Of a stretch of DNA of 64,000 bases, positions 23,379 to 34,920 are shown in pieces (within the stretch, counting starts at the first letter, position 1; each line of letters starts with the position of its first letter). The translations under genes were made by a program, and so were the position numbers. The notes beneath the pieces were generated by a model. The model saw only the letters and a program-made list of their open reading frames with translations. It ran no database searches and was not told the origin of the DNA. The stretch covers positions 161,008-225,007 of the forward strand of contig JARBJD010000101.1 of NCBI GenBank assembly GCA_033064195.1. Direction: 5' to 3'. The stretch comes from Blattamonas nauphoetae (Eukaryota; Preaxostyla; Oxymonadida).

Positions 23379-24002
23379 ATGGACTCAGAGTATTTTCAAA
23401 GGGAACCTCCAAGACGACGGGCATATTGTTCCCCAATATGCACTAGGATGGGAGATCTGTTGCCATCGGTTTGCATCTCTTGCTTATTCATTTTTTTGAC
23501 ATTTTTTCATCGTATTGGACCCTCCTCATTCATCTCTTCACATTCGACATATAGATCGGGAGTTAAGGGGAGATTTGAGCAGATCGCGAAACAGGCCGAG
23601 GCGAAGAGGCAAGAATCGGAGGAGATGGTAGCTAGGAATATGGAATCAGATGATGAGAAGAAAGATTCGAAGACAGTTGTGATTCCAAAGGAAGTGAAGT
23701 CTCCAGAACCCAGCCAGAACAAGATTGAACAAGAACACACTGTTGCACTTGTTGTAACTCTAACTGATCAAACGATGGCCGAATCAATCGGTGAAGAAAA
23801 GAAGGAATCAACAAAACAAGTCGAGAAGAAAGAAGAACCGAAAGTTCAGGACAATGAAATACTTTGCGAAAACAATGGAAGAGAAGAATTTATCATCGAT
23901 ACAAGGTTTGTCAGAATGAATTCCCAGAAATTTCATCTCATCTTCATTGTCCTCTCAAGAGATATCTCCGTTCTTCATAATCTTTCACATTCTCCACATT
24001 GA
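23379..24002 (+). CDS. Charged low-complexity open frame inside the element
   Basis: 207 codons. The middle part (from about 23558) is rich in Lys and Glu and coiled-coil-like (RFEQIAKQAEAKRQESEEM, KEVKSPEPSQNKIEQ, GEEKKESTKQVEKKEEPKVQ). The first 60 codons look non-coding, so the true unit may be a shorter exon. It could be a decayed Gag-like or captured host sequence; nothing identifies it. Confidence 0.25.
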   Translation: MDSEYFQREPPRRRAYCSPICTRMGDLLPSVCISCLFIFLTFFHRIGPSSFISSHSTYRSGVKGRFEQIAKQAEAKRQESEEMVARNMESDDEKKDSKTVVIPKEVKSPEPSQNKIEQEHTVALVVTLTDQTMAESIGEEKKESTKQVEKKEEPKVQDNEILCENNGREEFIIDTRFVRMNSQKFHLIFIVLSRDISVLHNLSHSPH

Positions 24003-25114
24003 TCCTTCTTCTCTTTTTCTCCTTAACCTCCAGAATTCAACATTTCCCCCCACACGACAATGCTCCAACGAAGTCAACGTCGTTGAACACAGCTTCTTCA
24101 ACCGGGTATTCTTCACAATCGCTTTCCTCAAGATCTTCCTCTAAATCATGATCACACTTGTTAACGGTCTCACCTACTCTTTTTTTGGTCATACACAGAC
24201 ACCCTGGACTGAATTTGTGTTCTGATCTCTTCGAACTCGGCGTATTTCTACTTGTGCATGGCCCTGATGATCACACTTGCGAAAATCGGAAAGGAGGGGA
24301 ATCAAAGATTCTTGGACGCTCGCTTCGATCTGAACAGGGAGTGACGGTGAATGAAAAGCAAACAAGGAAGGGGATGCGAGGAAGAACGAACATAGACGCG
24401 CTGTTGATGTTTGTAAGATCTCAACCAGCCCTAAAATAGACTGAGCCAATCGTCGAAGGAAATTCAGAAGAATCACAACAAGCTGAAGGTCGGCTGCCGT
24501 ATATTTTGTCTTCTTTTCACTTAATTCGTCACTAATCACACTTTTTTACCTTGTGTCATTTTTACCAGCCAGGTTCTGATATCCACCCTCGCCATATCAA
24601 TTATTCCATCTTTGAGATCATTGCTGCAAGAATATGTTTGTTGAATTGATAATTCGAGGAGAAAAGGATGTGGTTTGGAATGATCATCCCATTTCCATCC
24701 GATAATTCAGTTCTCCGGACACAATTGACCTCAATCTGCTGAAATATCTCTAATCTGCCCACAGAACACCTTCCCTTGTCGTTTCGAGTCATTTTGTTGC
24801 AATGACTTGGATTTCACCCATTGCCCGGTTTTATGAACTCCCTCGGCTCCCAAATAGGAGACTGGACATTGGACTGGACATTGCCACCTCGACTGGACAC
24901 AGCTTAACAGGCCAAGTCTAGAGTAAAGAGAGACACGTAGGAAGGGGTACGTTGTCTATCTTACAGTTCCAAGGCCAGTATACGCCCATTTTCCCAGGTG
25001 CCACTTCACAGTGAGCACCTGGTTCTGGCCAAAGGCCGGGAGAAGGAGCAAAAAGGGAAAGAAACTCCAATTCCCATTGGAGAAGAAAACCCTGTGGGTG
25101 TGGCAGACAGGTTG

Positions 25115-25196
25115 ATGAGAGGAGCACTGGTTTCTGGTAAAGAACCGCCCTTCCAGTAGGTTCATTACGAAACCAGCTGCTCCTCTCATGACGAGA
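25115..25196. repeat. Internal complementary region joining both element ends
   Basis: 25115-25141 is the exact complement of the first 27 bp of the element (22524-22550). 25142-25196 is the exact complement of its last 55 bp (29278-29332). The junction therefore reads as if right and left termini were ligated, as expected for a DIRS internal complementary region or an integrated circle junction. Confidence 0.9.
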
Positions 25197-25918
25197 CTTG
25201 AAAGGGACAAAAGGGGGATGAATAAAGAAGAAAAACAAGCCTGAGGTATCAACTGACAGTGGTGATGGCGAAGGCAGGCCGTGACCAGCGAAACGCTGCT
25301 GCCACCAAACAGGATAAGAAAAACGGATGGCGAGTGTGGAGCTTCTTGATCAAGAATCGGTGTCCAGCCGAATAGCTCACTCACTCAAGCCCACTTCGTT
25401 CTCTCTCATTCTGGCTTTCTTCATATTCTCACCCGAGTCTAATTCTCCCTCCCCCATTGCCAAGTTGAACTTGCAGAGACAGAACCTCGACCAGTGAATC
25501 ACAAGTCGCCTATGGTTGAGGTCTGACCACCCTCAGAAGACTTCAGAAGAGGGACAACTTGGGTTGGATCCGTCATGTGCGGGTATATAGACATGTGAAG
25601 CTCGATACTGATTGCGTTGACTCTTCAAAATTGTCACAGCCTGTGCATGTGCACTCGAAGGAAGGAGATCGATGATCCTCATCCGGGAAGCGAGCGAGCT
25701 CAATGGGAGTGTTGAGCTAATGTGCCACACTTCGTAGGAGATGCTATCACGATCAGAATCGACAAAACTTCGGTACGACCAAATTGCCGCATCGTCAAAC
25801 AGCAAGGGTGATTGCCACCAGACCGAAGGGACATGGCTTATCAACGGTGGTTGGAGAGGGTCTCATCAACAATCAACCCCAACAGAGGTGAGTATACTAT
25901 CACTCCAGTTCCCACTAT

Positions 25919-26413
25919 TCAGTCCTCAATTGATGTGCCCGTCCCCTTGTCAGCTTCCTTCTCGGATGATGAAGTCTTCCTTCGCCTCTCGTTTCTATCT
26001 TTCAGTAAGTCAACGCTGTGCACTCCCTCTGAAGCGAAGCTGTAAAGTTGTGTCAAGAATTCGAAGATGTGAATCATCGTTTTCTGAGTTGTAGGTTCCG
26101 ATGTTTGTTCTTGTCTTGACACGTTTAGGGAAATTGAGGAGATGTGAGTGTTTGATGCTGTGTGAAATACATTATTATGATATTCGTCCGTCATAGAGAA
26201 GAGGTCCTTTCCAGACTTATCAAACATGAAAATCGGGGGGTGCTGGATTGGTTCGATCGATTCGATGTCTGACAGGACGATTATGCTACCGAACAGGGAG
26301 GAGCAAGAAAATGGTGGAGAGATCTCCTGAACGGGGAAAGATCGATCATTTCTCAGCACTTTTCTGAAACTCACAGTCTTCCACGAGATCGAATGTATCG
26401 AGTTCGTCATCAC
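25919..26413 (-). CDS. Uncertain 164-residue frame inside the element
   Basis: The longest minus-strand frame in the 4.1 kb between the internal complementary region and the right end, which is where the coding region of a DIRS element is expected if it is transcribed leftwards. It has mixed composition with blocks such as VSFRKVLRNDRSFPVQEISP and FMFDKSGKDLFSMTDEY. No catalytic motif of reverse transcriptase, RNase H or tyrosine recombinase is visible. It may be a fragment of a decayed polyprotein. Confidence 0.25.
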   Translation of the reverse strand: MMTNSIHSISWKTVSFRKVLRNDRSFPVQEISPPFSCSSLFGSIIVLSDIESIEPIQHPPIFMFDKSGKDLFSMTDEYHNNVFHTASNTHISSISLNVSRQEQTSEPTTQKTMIHIFEFLTQLYSFASEGVHSVDLLKDRNERRRKTSSSEKEADKGTGTSIED

Positions 26414-29237
26414 TCTCCTTAGTTGACGAGAGATGGAATGCCCTGAGTGCTTCCGGTCGAAGGGTGCATCAATTCATGGCTAAAGCGATGGGACAGTCAC
26501 CACTCAACACTGGTCCCATCTCACGAATATGGCTGGTCTCATATCCGTTAATTCTACCCTCACTTCATCAAGGGTGTGAGAGCCTCGAAATGACGAACGA
26601 ATGAAGATGATTCCACAAATTTGCAACGCAGAAAGATGTTTCTAGAATGAGCTTGAATTCCTTCACTGTTCTTGCTCCTTTGAATCGCAGAGAGATGCTC
26701 TGTCAGTGCAGGAGGTCGAGGAGACTGAGAAAATCATCGTAGTCAATCTGATAATTGGTTTGAAGGTTTATGATTCGCGTGTCCCAACGATGAATTGAAT
26801 CAGCCAGTGGAATGTTCCATCTTCAGCAGCTGGCGTGTGAAGCAGAGAGACTGTGCAGAGATGGGAGCGTGCTATCGCTTCTTTTCTGTTCTGTTCTGAT
26901 TTTCCAAGAGTGTTGGGGTTGATTCCGCTTCGATGTCGTTCTAGCATCGTTCTGTTACCCAGTTGATCGCATCAACTGTCCACGATCGTTGACAAGAGAT
27001 GTTGAAGTGTTGAAGGCGTCGAATGGACAGGGCAAAATTCTCTACAGCCGCTGCATCGTGGCTGAGATTGGCGAGAGCAGAGTTAGATATGATTAGAGTT
27101 GTCATCGTTGCCTGTGATTTAGTCTACATCGTCACGTGAGGCTGTTGTGAACTGAGCAGAAGCTCGGTATGAGTGACAGTGTTCTCCTCGTTCCGAAGGT
27201 GAGACGACGCCTTGTGGACACCTAGATTCCTCTGCGTTGTCTCTTTGATGGCCATTGGTATGATACCTCCTGACAGCTCCGAAAGACTATATGCTTGGAT
27301 CAGCAACCTGGAGATCAACCCGATCCTTTCTTCCATCTTCGAGTGTGCGTCCGAACGTCTCGCCTGAATCAGCCCGAAACTAATTCTGATGTCTCCTCTT
27401 CCTGCTGACGAAGATGTTGACTAGCAGCCAATGAACGGACGTTTTGTAATTGTGATTGATTGTGCGTTGGGACATGATGATGCTTGCGAATAATACCAGA
27501 TGTCGATGAAGAGATCTGGGGAAGTTGGGCAAGCTGATGAGCGGACCTCCTTAGGCTGAGACTTTTCGTGATTTATCATCACTATCATGTTGGTTGCGCT
27601 GAAATATTTGGAGTGGTTGTCCTCGCGAAGTGGCCTGTGCCTTCGGTGATCTTGCTGCCCTTCCCGAAGCCGAAAGGCGAGCTTATCTCTTGAGGCAGAG
27701 CAATCTGGTTGAATGTGAAGCCGGCAGCTGATACAGATTCCCTGTAGAGGCTTCGATTCGATCGACTCCTTCGATTATTTGAGTTGGGTGAGGTGAGGAC
27801 GTGTTCCGATTGCGAGGACTGACGGTAGAGATCGCTTGTTTGCGGCTCTTCTATTCGTTCAGGTAATTCGAATCCATTCGTGTGCGTGATGAGCTCAACG
27901 ATGGGAAACACGGCGAGGAAGGATAAGTGCAACTTCGCCTTTGCCATGGTAGTTCTCTTTCTCATCTCCCTTCCCCTGAACGGTTCACAGTGCCGAATGG
28001 GAGGAATTATCCTCCATCTCGGTCCGTATAGATTTGGATCATATGTCTTTCGGAGTGATGATGATTGAGACGTGTAGATGGATTAGTGTTTGACTGCTTT
28101 GACGAGTCGACTGTGATAAATGATTCGTTGGAACCGGTCAGAGGAATGCCCTTCACGGGATGGCTACGGAGGACTGAATATTGGAATGTTCAATCGAAGG
28201 ATCTTGTTATCTGACAAGATAAGGCAACGATGACGTATTCAGAGAGGATCTGATTTTGATAAGCCTCGGACGCATAGAGACAGAAATATCGGATGTAAAC
28301 TATCTCACAGATCATGAAGTTGATTCTGGCGAACAAAAGACGGGATTGAGGATCGTTTTGTCCTACTATATTGGAATTTGCCAAGATCTGGCATAGGAAA
28401 TGTGTCTTTGTGTCCTGCTATGAACAGGGGTAACAGGCGATGGAATAAATGCTGAAAAGTTGATGGTTTGAGCGGGTAGTCGAGAGGATTCATTAATGAC
28501 TCCAAGAACAGCGTTGGTTCCTGGTTGAACCAGTCGTAACTGTTGGTCGAGCGAAGGCGAGATATATCGACACAACTTTCGCCGAGAGGATATATTTTAT
28601 CTGCCCTTCATTTCGGTGGTGCAGTTCTTGATTGAAAAAGCGAGCCATTGGTCCAGGTTCTCCACTGGGATTGTCTAAAAATCAGAATGCCATAGTGGCG
28701 CCGTCTGGCGCGGAGTAGAACACGATTCATATGACGATGTCACCTGTAATGCGTTTTCCCACGATGGCACAGGATAGTAATATGGTCCTACTTCCGTATT
28801 GATTGCTCTGCCGCTTTGGAAGGTGGTGTCTCGATCCTCCCTATTTTGATGGTATTCCGAAAACTGTTGAACATGTTTTCTTGGTTGTTCGTCCATTCTT
28901 ATTTTCTCCTATTTCACCGCGCTTTAGTCATCTTTGATCCTAAAAAAACGTTGATGTGTCGGAATCCTTCCGCCCAATGTGTGGTCTTTATGACGATGAC
29001 GGTGACAACATTTTTGATAGGACAAGTCGTCCTGTTTCGTCTAGTGTCGGTAGAGAAAATAGTTGTCTCGACTTCACATAGAATTCTGCTATTTCCATCA
29101 CGATTCAATCGTGAGTGAATGTATGAAGGAGAGGACAAAGTAATTAAGGAGGTGACTCTCCAATGTCACCTGACGCAGATGTGGAGAACCGTTGGCTCGA
29201 TTTGTTTAAAAATGCATTTGGATAACGAATTTGATCA

Positions 29238-29305
29238 GGCCTACCCCATAATTAATATTATTATTTGATCACACCAATCTCGTCATGAGAGGAGCAGCTG
29301 GTTTC
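29238..29305 (-). repeat. Right inverted terminal repeat of the DIRS-type element
   Basis: 68 bp complementary to 22531-22597. The element extends a further 27 bp (to ggcggttc, 29332) that have no counterpart at the left end, so the termini are unequal. Confidence 0.9.
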
Positions 29306-29332
29306 GTAATGAACCTACTGGAAGGGCGGTTC

Positions 29333-31065
29333 AAGTGAATGAGGAGACGGGAAAGATTGAGTTGGAGATGAAGGGGAAGACACCGCTGATATTGCAGGAG
29401 TATGAAGTGACCGTGAAAGAGGACTTGGCTGGAACAGAAACTACGTTGAAAATGTTGTTCCAGGATGGGACAGGGACTCTCGTCTCTGAGTCCGAAGACA
29501 AACTGAAAATTGACACTGACTACACGATCATTTCGATTGTTGGAGTCGTTCCTTCGTCTCCCTCTTCTCGGATGACAAATGAAATCGAAATACCTGTCGC
29601 AGAGTGGGCATTCAACCTCGCAGCGACTCCAGATTTCCTCAAGTTCACCACAAAACAGGAAACAACAATCACCACACCCGAAACTCCTACCTTCTCAACA
29701 CTCCAGGGTGCGACAGCCCGCCTCGTCGAATCTGACCCACAATCGGCGTTTGTGATTCTTCACTTCGACAAAGAAGTGCGTGGATCGTATGAGTTTATTG
29801 TGTTGGAGGAAGGGAAACCTGTGACGCTGACCATCAACGACGAAATCAGCTCCGAATATGTTGGAACGAAAGAGTTCAAAGTGATCGGAGATGGGAAGCT
29901 TCTGACGCATGACACAACATACACAATCGAATCTCTATCTCCCACCCCAAACGCCGACTCACCAACAGATGTTCGGATGGATAAAATCATCACTTTCCAC
30001 ATCCCCAAATCGTCGTATGTTCCTCCCGAAGGCGATGACAAGAAGTCCATGTCGCCACAAATGAAGGCCATGCTGAGCTGGCTGATTCCACTGGTTGCGT
30101 GTCTGCTGATTGCCCTCCTCATCGTCATCGTCACCATCGTTCTTCGCCGACGACGACAGCAGAAGACAGCTGAACCGGCTCAGAAAGAGATGGAAGCGCA
30201 AGATCAAGTTGAATTTGAGGAAAAGATGGATGTTCTCGCTGACGACCAGACCAGAGATGTTCTCCACTCCGAAAGGAGTCATTCAGCCTTCGATTCGTCG
30301 AGTGCACTCCCAACAGACATGAACCGCTCGCGAGATGGACTCGAACTGCAGACAAAGAAGGAGTGGGTGGAGGTGATGGCGTGCAGTGGAGGGTTCGAGG
30401 TGTCGCTTGTTGAGGATTACACGACGCTCTATTCGGTGTTGCACAAAGAGAAGAGAGACATTGCGAAACGAGCAGTGGGGATGCAGCTGGTGAATGGAAT
30501 GAAGGCAGTTCTGGCGAATCGACAAGCGAGTGATGTTGTGACTCGACTGTCGTCGCACTGGATTCTTGTTGACTCTGCTGGGAATCTGCAACTTAAACTG
30601 CAAATGAGCTCGACAGAAGTAGAACTGGAAGCAGCTCGCATGAACCAGCAGCATGCAGCATCGGAAGGAAATAGAACACTCCAAAACAGACCAAAGGATC
30701 TGGAACAAGCAGGAATGGATGGTCTTCGATGGCGAGCTCCTGAAGTGGTTGCTGGTGGAGGGAGTGCTGTGGATGGGCAGAAAGCGTCAGTTTTTAGTCT
30801 TGGCCTGGTCTTGTGGGAAGTCGAGACTGGTCTTGTACCATTTGGAGAACTGGATGCTGTGAATGCTCAACGCCAGTCAGCAACTGGAATTGGACCGAAA
30901 ATGGAATCACTTCAGAACGAATCATTCATCTCTCTGATTCTCCAGTGCGTGTCCGCCAATCCTGAACAACGCCCTTCGCTTTCTGAGATTGGTGAGTTCC
31001 TCTCTTCTCACCCAGAAGAGTCTCACAACCTGACTCACAATGAAATGAAAGATCAAACACAATAA
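29333..31065 (+). pseudogene. Receptor K1, C-terminal part: stalk, TM segment and pseudokinase
   Basis: Continues K1 after the element. A beta-rich stalk (VNEETGKIELEMKG onward) is followed by a single TM helix at about 30070-30147 (MLSWLIPLVACLLIALL...), then an RRRRQQ stop-transfer and a cytosolic region. From about 30355 the tail resembles a protein kinase: IAKRAVGMQLVNGLKAV-type C-lobe helices, RWRAPEVV (APE motif), SVFSLGLVLWEVETG (subdomain IX) and ANPEQRPSLSEI (subdomain XI). The HRD position reads SSHWILVDSAGNLQLKL and no DFG is present, so catalytic residues are missing and it is probably a pseudokinase. The family start codon lies upstream of the element; no ATG-driven expression of this half is evident. 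The stop is TAA at 31063. Confidence 0.85.
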
Positions 31066-31513
31066 CCAACTCAACGATGCTTCATTCGATCCACCACGTC
31101 ACTTTCCGAATCAGCAGCAGTCGACTTACAATCGCGCCATTCATCTCAACATCTGACCAATGTCTTCATTTCACTTCGATACATCTTCCTTCCACCATTC
31201 ACTCACTTTCTCGAGAGCGACACCCTTCCTTTCCTGTCACCTTTCTTCATTGCTTTGATCTGATTGTTCTTTTTTAGGAATGACAGTTTGCCCCTTCATT
31301 CTCTCGTCGAATTACAATTTCAGTTTTCATCGTCACTCGTTCTTTTTCATCTCGCATCTCACATCAGACACTCACTTGCTCCGCTTCCACCAACATACCC
31401 CACTCTCCAATGCGAGGAGTGTGGTTTGTTTATGTGGAAGCTTTCTCACATTTGGAGCGATCTGTGAGACCAACACTCAGTTTTGTGTCATTTTCACACA
31501 TCAACCTTAAAAT

Positions 31514-32369
31514 ATGCGTGTAAGATTCATTTCATTCTGTATCAGTTTTTGGATTTATTTATTGAACTCACCTTTTTACGGATCCAGAGCCAAAAATGTA
31601 ACTGTCAATTTTGATCAACCCATTGACAGATCACACTGCTCTTCAACCTTCACGGAATCCCGATCTTTCGAAGAGTGCCATGCAATATCAACTGATTCGT
31701 ATGGAGAAGCGATATTTATGATGCATCACAGCGGTTCCAACACTGACACTCCATTCCATGTCACATTTTTCGACTTCAAATTCTCAGACTATACTGCACG
31801 ATGGTCTGGTGGATATACCGATGTTCAATATTTCTATCTGGTGACAATCACTCTAAGCATATTCAAAGATTCATGATGAGTTCCATGTACTCGACTGGAG
31901 CAAGGAGATTCCATTCGCTTCATTTTCAATGGGGACTACACTTTCGACAACAGCTTGCTCTCCAACAACGAGGGAGTCGAATTTGTAGGACTTGAAATCC
32001 TTCCAAAGCTGTTCACAGGTTCAGTCATCCACATGGATGTCCTATTCGACAACAATGATTATCCAGCAACCACATGAAGCAATCGTGTAAATGATTGTCT
32101 CATCAACGGTGTCACATGCATATCAAACTATCACTTCATCGAATACTTCTCAACTTCTGCCCTGCCGCGTTACGGATTCGAATATGACATGACACTGTAT
32201 TCTGGCTTACTTTGACCATCAATCACCTCTGTCGCCAAAACAACAAGCAATGACATCACTTTTGAAGCAGAGAGTCAAGAGCATCTTCGGAGGTTCTTTT
32301 CAGCTGGTTTTGTTCGATCCGTCAAATTCATCACCGTTGTTCATGAACGACTCCACGAGGAATTACGAT
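31514..32369 (+). pseudogene. Relic of a secreted beta-helix-like protein
   Basis: The ATG at 31514 opens a signal peptide (MRVRFISFCISFWIYLLNS) and a 120-residue frame to 31876. Coding continues in another frame (FNGDYTFDNSLLSNNEGVEF, EILPKLFTGSVIHMDVLFD, VTCISNYHFIEYFSTS) with in-frame stops, until the start of the duplicated K2 flank. Composition resembles the beta-helix ectodomains nearby. No TM or kinase part remains. Confidence 0.45.
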
Positions 32370-32483
32370 GATGACCAAAGAAATCATTTTTCATGAGTTC
32401 CATGATGGATTTGATGAGACATCACCCCTTCTTCTTTCTCTGACATTCACTCGAAGGTCATCGCCACAATTTGCTCCTTCTTC

Positions 32484-32587
32484 ATGGAGCCCAACAGCCT
32501 GGATGCACACAAGGGGAAAGAAAGGGTTGATCTCTATTCGTCAAGCTCTCCTTTCGCAAATTGAGATTTGAGACTGTTCATCGAGTT
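32484..32587 (+). promoter_or_regulatory. Conserved 5' flank of receptor K2
   Basis: Nearly identical to 20271-20374 upstream of K1. It ends directly at the K2 start codon at 32588. It probably contains the promoter of this receptor family. Confidence 0.55.
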
Positions 32588-33718
32588 ATGATATCGCTCC
32601 CGCTCGTCCTCTGCCTGTTTCAGCACCCCGTGGCGATCACTGCCAATTCACACCAGTCGACGACAATTCCAACACATCTGAACATTGGCACAAGTGTGAA
32701 CGATCTCGCATCACTTTTGAGGCAAGAATGGAACACCGTAGGATCTCAATTGAACGAAATTGATGTTCTCTCGATCGTCGAAGGAACATTTGTTGGCCGT
32801 GATATCGAAATCGCTCATCGCTCTCTTGAACTGTCAGGAAAGCTGTCATCTGAAAGAAACGAGCCTGCAACACAAATCATCGGATGGTCTGAGTTGAGGC
32901 AAAAGATATGGGAAGATATCGAAAACATACACACTATGGAAGGATGCGTGTTCTCTGTGAAAAACGCGTCAATGTGGTTGAAATGGATGGACTTTTCACT
33001 GATCGACAATTCTTCCGAAGGAAGACAGAAGAAGAACGAAGGAGGATCACCAAGGCTGGCCGTTGATTCAGACAGCATACTGATGATATCTGAAAGCAGA
33101 ATTGAGCTGTCGCCATGGACAAGTTTGATCCTGATTTCTCCATCGACATTCGAGAAATCAGGAACAGAATCGCCAGTTGTGGTTCAGAAGTGCTTGCTGT
33201 GGAATGATGTTGGGAAGATATGTGGTGTTGTTGAAACATCGTCCTTTCCAGATTGTGGAGGGTCAGTTTCGGTGTCGATTGTTGGATGCTCGTTTGACTC
33301 TCAGAGGCTTTTGGGAAGGGACGGGATTGGCCTCTCACTGACGCGAAAAGCTCGAAAGCGAAATGAAGAAATGGGAACGATCTCTTCATCGGTGATTGGT
33401 TGCTCGTTTGTGAACATGAGTTCGATTGGCTCGTCCTGCCAGCCACAGCTGTCACATTTGAATCAGAAGATGTTGGGATGTGTTGTTTCATTGTCAAGTT
33501 CACATTTGTCAGGATCGACGATTCGAGATGTGAACGTTGGAGGCTCCGTTTTTTGCTCGAATTCTTCGTTCTCCTCTCTCCTCCCCTCCCCCAACACCGA
33601 CAACGACGCCAACCCTTCGCCATCCATCATCCTCGACGGTGAAACCTCCCTTCCATTTGACGAGACAACCCCGTATACTTTTGATGACAGTACACTCCAA
33701 ACGATCTCCGTCTCCATC
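32588..33718 (+). pseudogene. Receptor K2, part 1: signal peptide and start of the beta-helix ectodomain
   Basis: Paralogue of K1. The start at 32588 (MISLPLVLCLFQHPVAITA) is chosen over the upstream in-frame codon at 32561 because the K1 signal peptide begins at the same Met. 377 codons of beta-helix ectodomain run to the 9-bp target site GTCTCCATC (33710-33718), where a Mutator-like element begins. The gene continues at 36707 and 37918. Joining the three parts (minus one copy of each target duplication) gives 1287 codons in one frame, interrupted only by a TAG at 40031. With the element in place the frame stops a few bases into it. Confidence 0.85.
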
Positions 33719-33958
33719 GGGTAGGTCTAGGCTCAGATCTAGAAAAGTCTAGGCGCAGATCTGCAGATCGGTCTAGGCGCAGATCTGAAAGTCTACACGC
33801 AGATCCGTCATTCTTAGCCTTGCTTTTGCTTCCATATCACATTTTCGACATCCAACATCTAAATTTCGATATCATTTCTTCTTTTTCGTTCACTTCTCAC
33901 CTTATCCCGTTTTTTAGACTGTTCTCACAATGTTCAAACACACCTTGGGTTGATCAAG
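33719..33958 (+). repeat. Left 240-bp terminal inverted repeat of the Mutator-like element
   Basis: Nearly perfect complement of 36458-36697. The outer 90 bp hold three spaced copies of a tctaggcgcagatctg-type word, possibly transposase binding sites. Confidence 0.9.
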
Positions 33959-34920
33959 GTGGAATCTGTCATCTGAAGCAATTTGATCAATCACGTTGGT
34001 TTTTCGTGACGTGTAAGAAGGCTGGAAATGAACGAACAACTTAGAGGTGTCTGGTCTCATCCATTGGAACAGTGGATGCGGAGAGAGGTGATTGAGAGGA
34101 GGGAGAAGGCATAGTGGGAAAATAGAGCGTGATGATGAGAGTAGGAGGTGATGAGAATGGATTTTATGCCACTGGGAGGGAGGATTGACGAAGAGAATCC
34201 GGATGAAGGGAGAATTGATGATGGTTGTGAAAGATGGCATACTCGTCAATCGGTTGGTCATAGTCAGCCGGAATCGAGCGACGCTCTCATTTTCTGTTCC
34301 CTTCTTCACTTGTTTCTTCTTCTCTCTTCTTATCTTTCTGTTTTTCTTCCATGCTTTGTCCTGACTTCTTCTGAATCAGAATGGGATCTACTAACGGTTT
34401 GATTCGCGTTTGCAGACTCCACGTTACTGTGCGGATGATCCGAATAACAATAATTTGGTACACCAACGGAATTTGGCGAAACTGAGAAAAACATAGATCA
34501 AAGGCTGACAGAACCTGACGAAGACAACAAAAAGCACATAGAATGAAAAGTGGTCTTTGTTGACGATTCTAAGTGCATACACTGATATTTGCCTCGTATC
34601 TTCGTATTTGCTATTCAAGAATGCAGTCTCAACAGGGGCGATGTTGGTCGAACGTCCGCAAACAAGAATGATTGTCCAACATGTCCTGCTCCATTTTTCC
34701 CTCCAAGACCACTCGGGGATCGTACTGATTGGAGTGGAACTGTGATCTTGATGGTGATGATTGTTGTAGTCCAAGAGCGAGAACGAACAGAAAATCTGAA
34801 GACAATTCGGAAGTAATAGACTCGTCTTGTGGTTCTTGCGATTGATAAGTTGGACGAATTCGTTGCGCATGGTGCTCTAATTGTTAACGTGGTGCTAGAC
34901 GTTGTAATGGGATCACAATG

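Larger units (their letters stand above)
22524..29332. mobile_element. DIRS-type element, decayed, inserted in receptor K1
   Basis: 6809 bp that separate the two in-frame halves of K1. The ends carry inverted repeats (22531-22597 and 29238-29305). An internal 82-bp segment (25115-25196) is the complement of the left terminal 27 bp joined to the complement of the right terminal 55 bp. Unequal inverted termini plus such an internal complementary region, with no target duplication at the insertion, is the architecture of DIRS retrotransposons, which insert by a tyrosine recombinase. Most internal frames are short and I could not recognise reverse transcriptase, RNase H or recombinase motifs, so the element is decayed or non-autonomous. 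The 2.5 kb between the left end and the internal region may hold further nested insertions. Confidence 0.65.
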
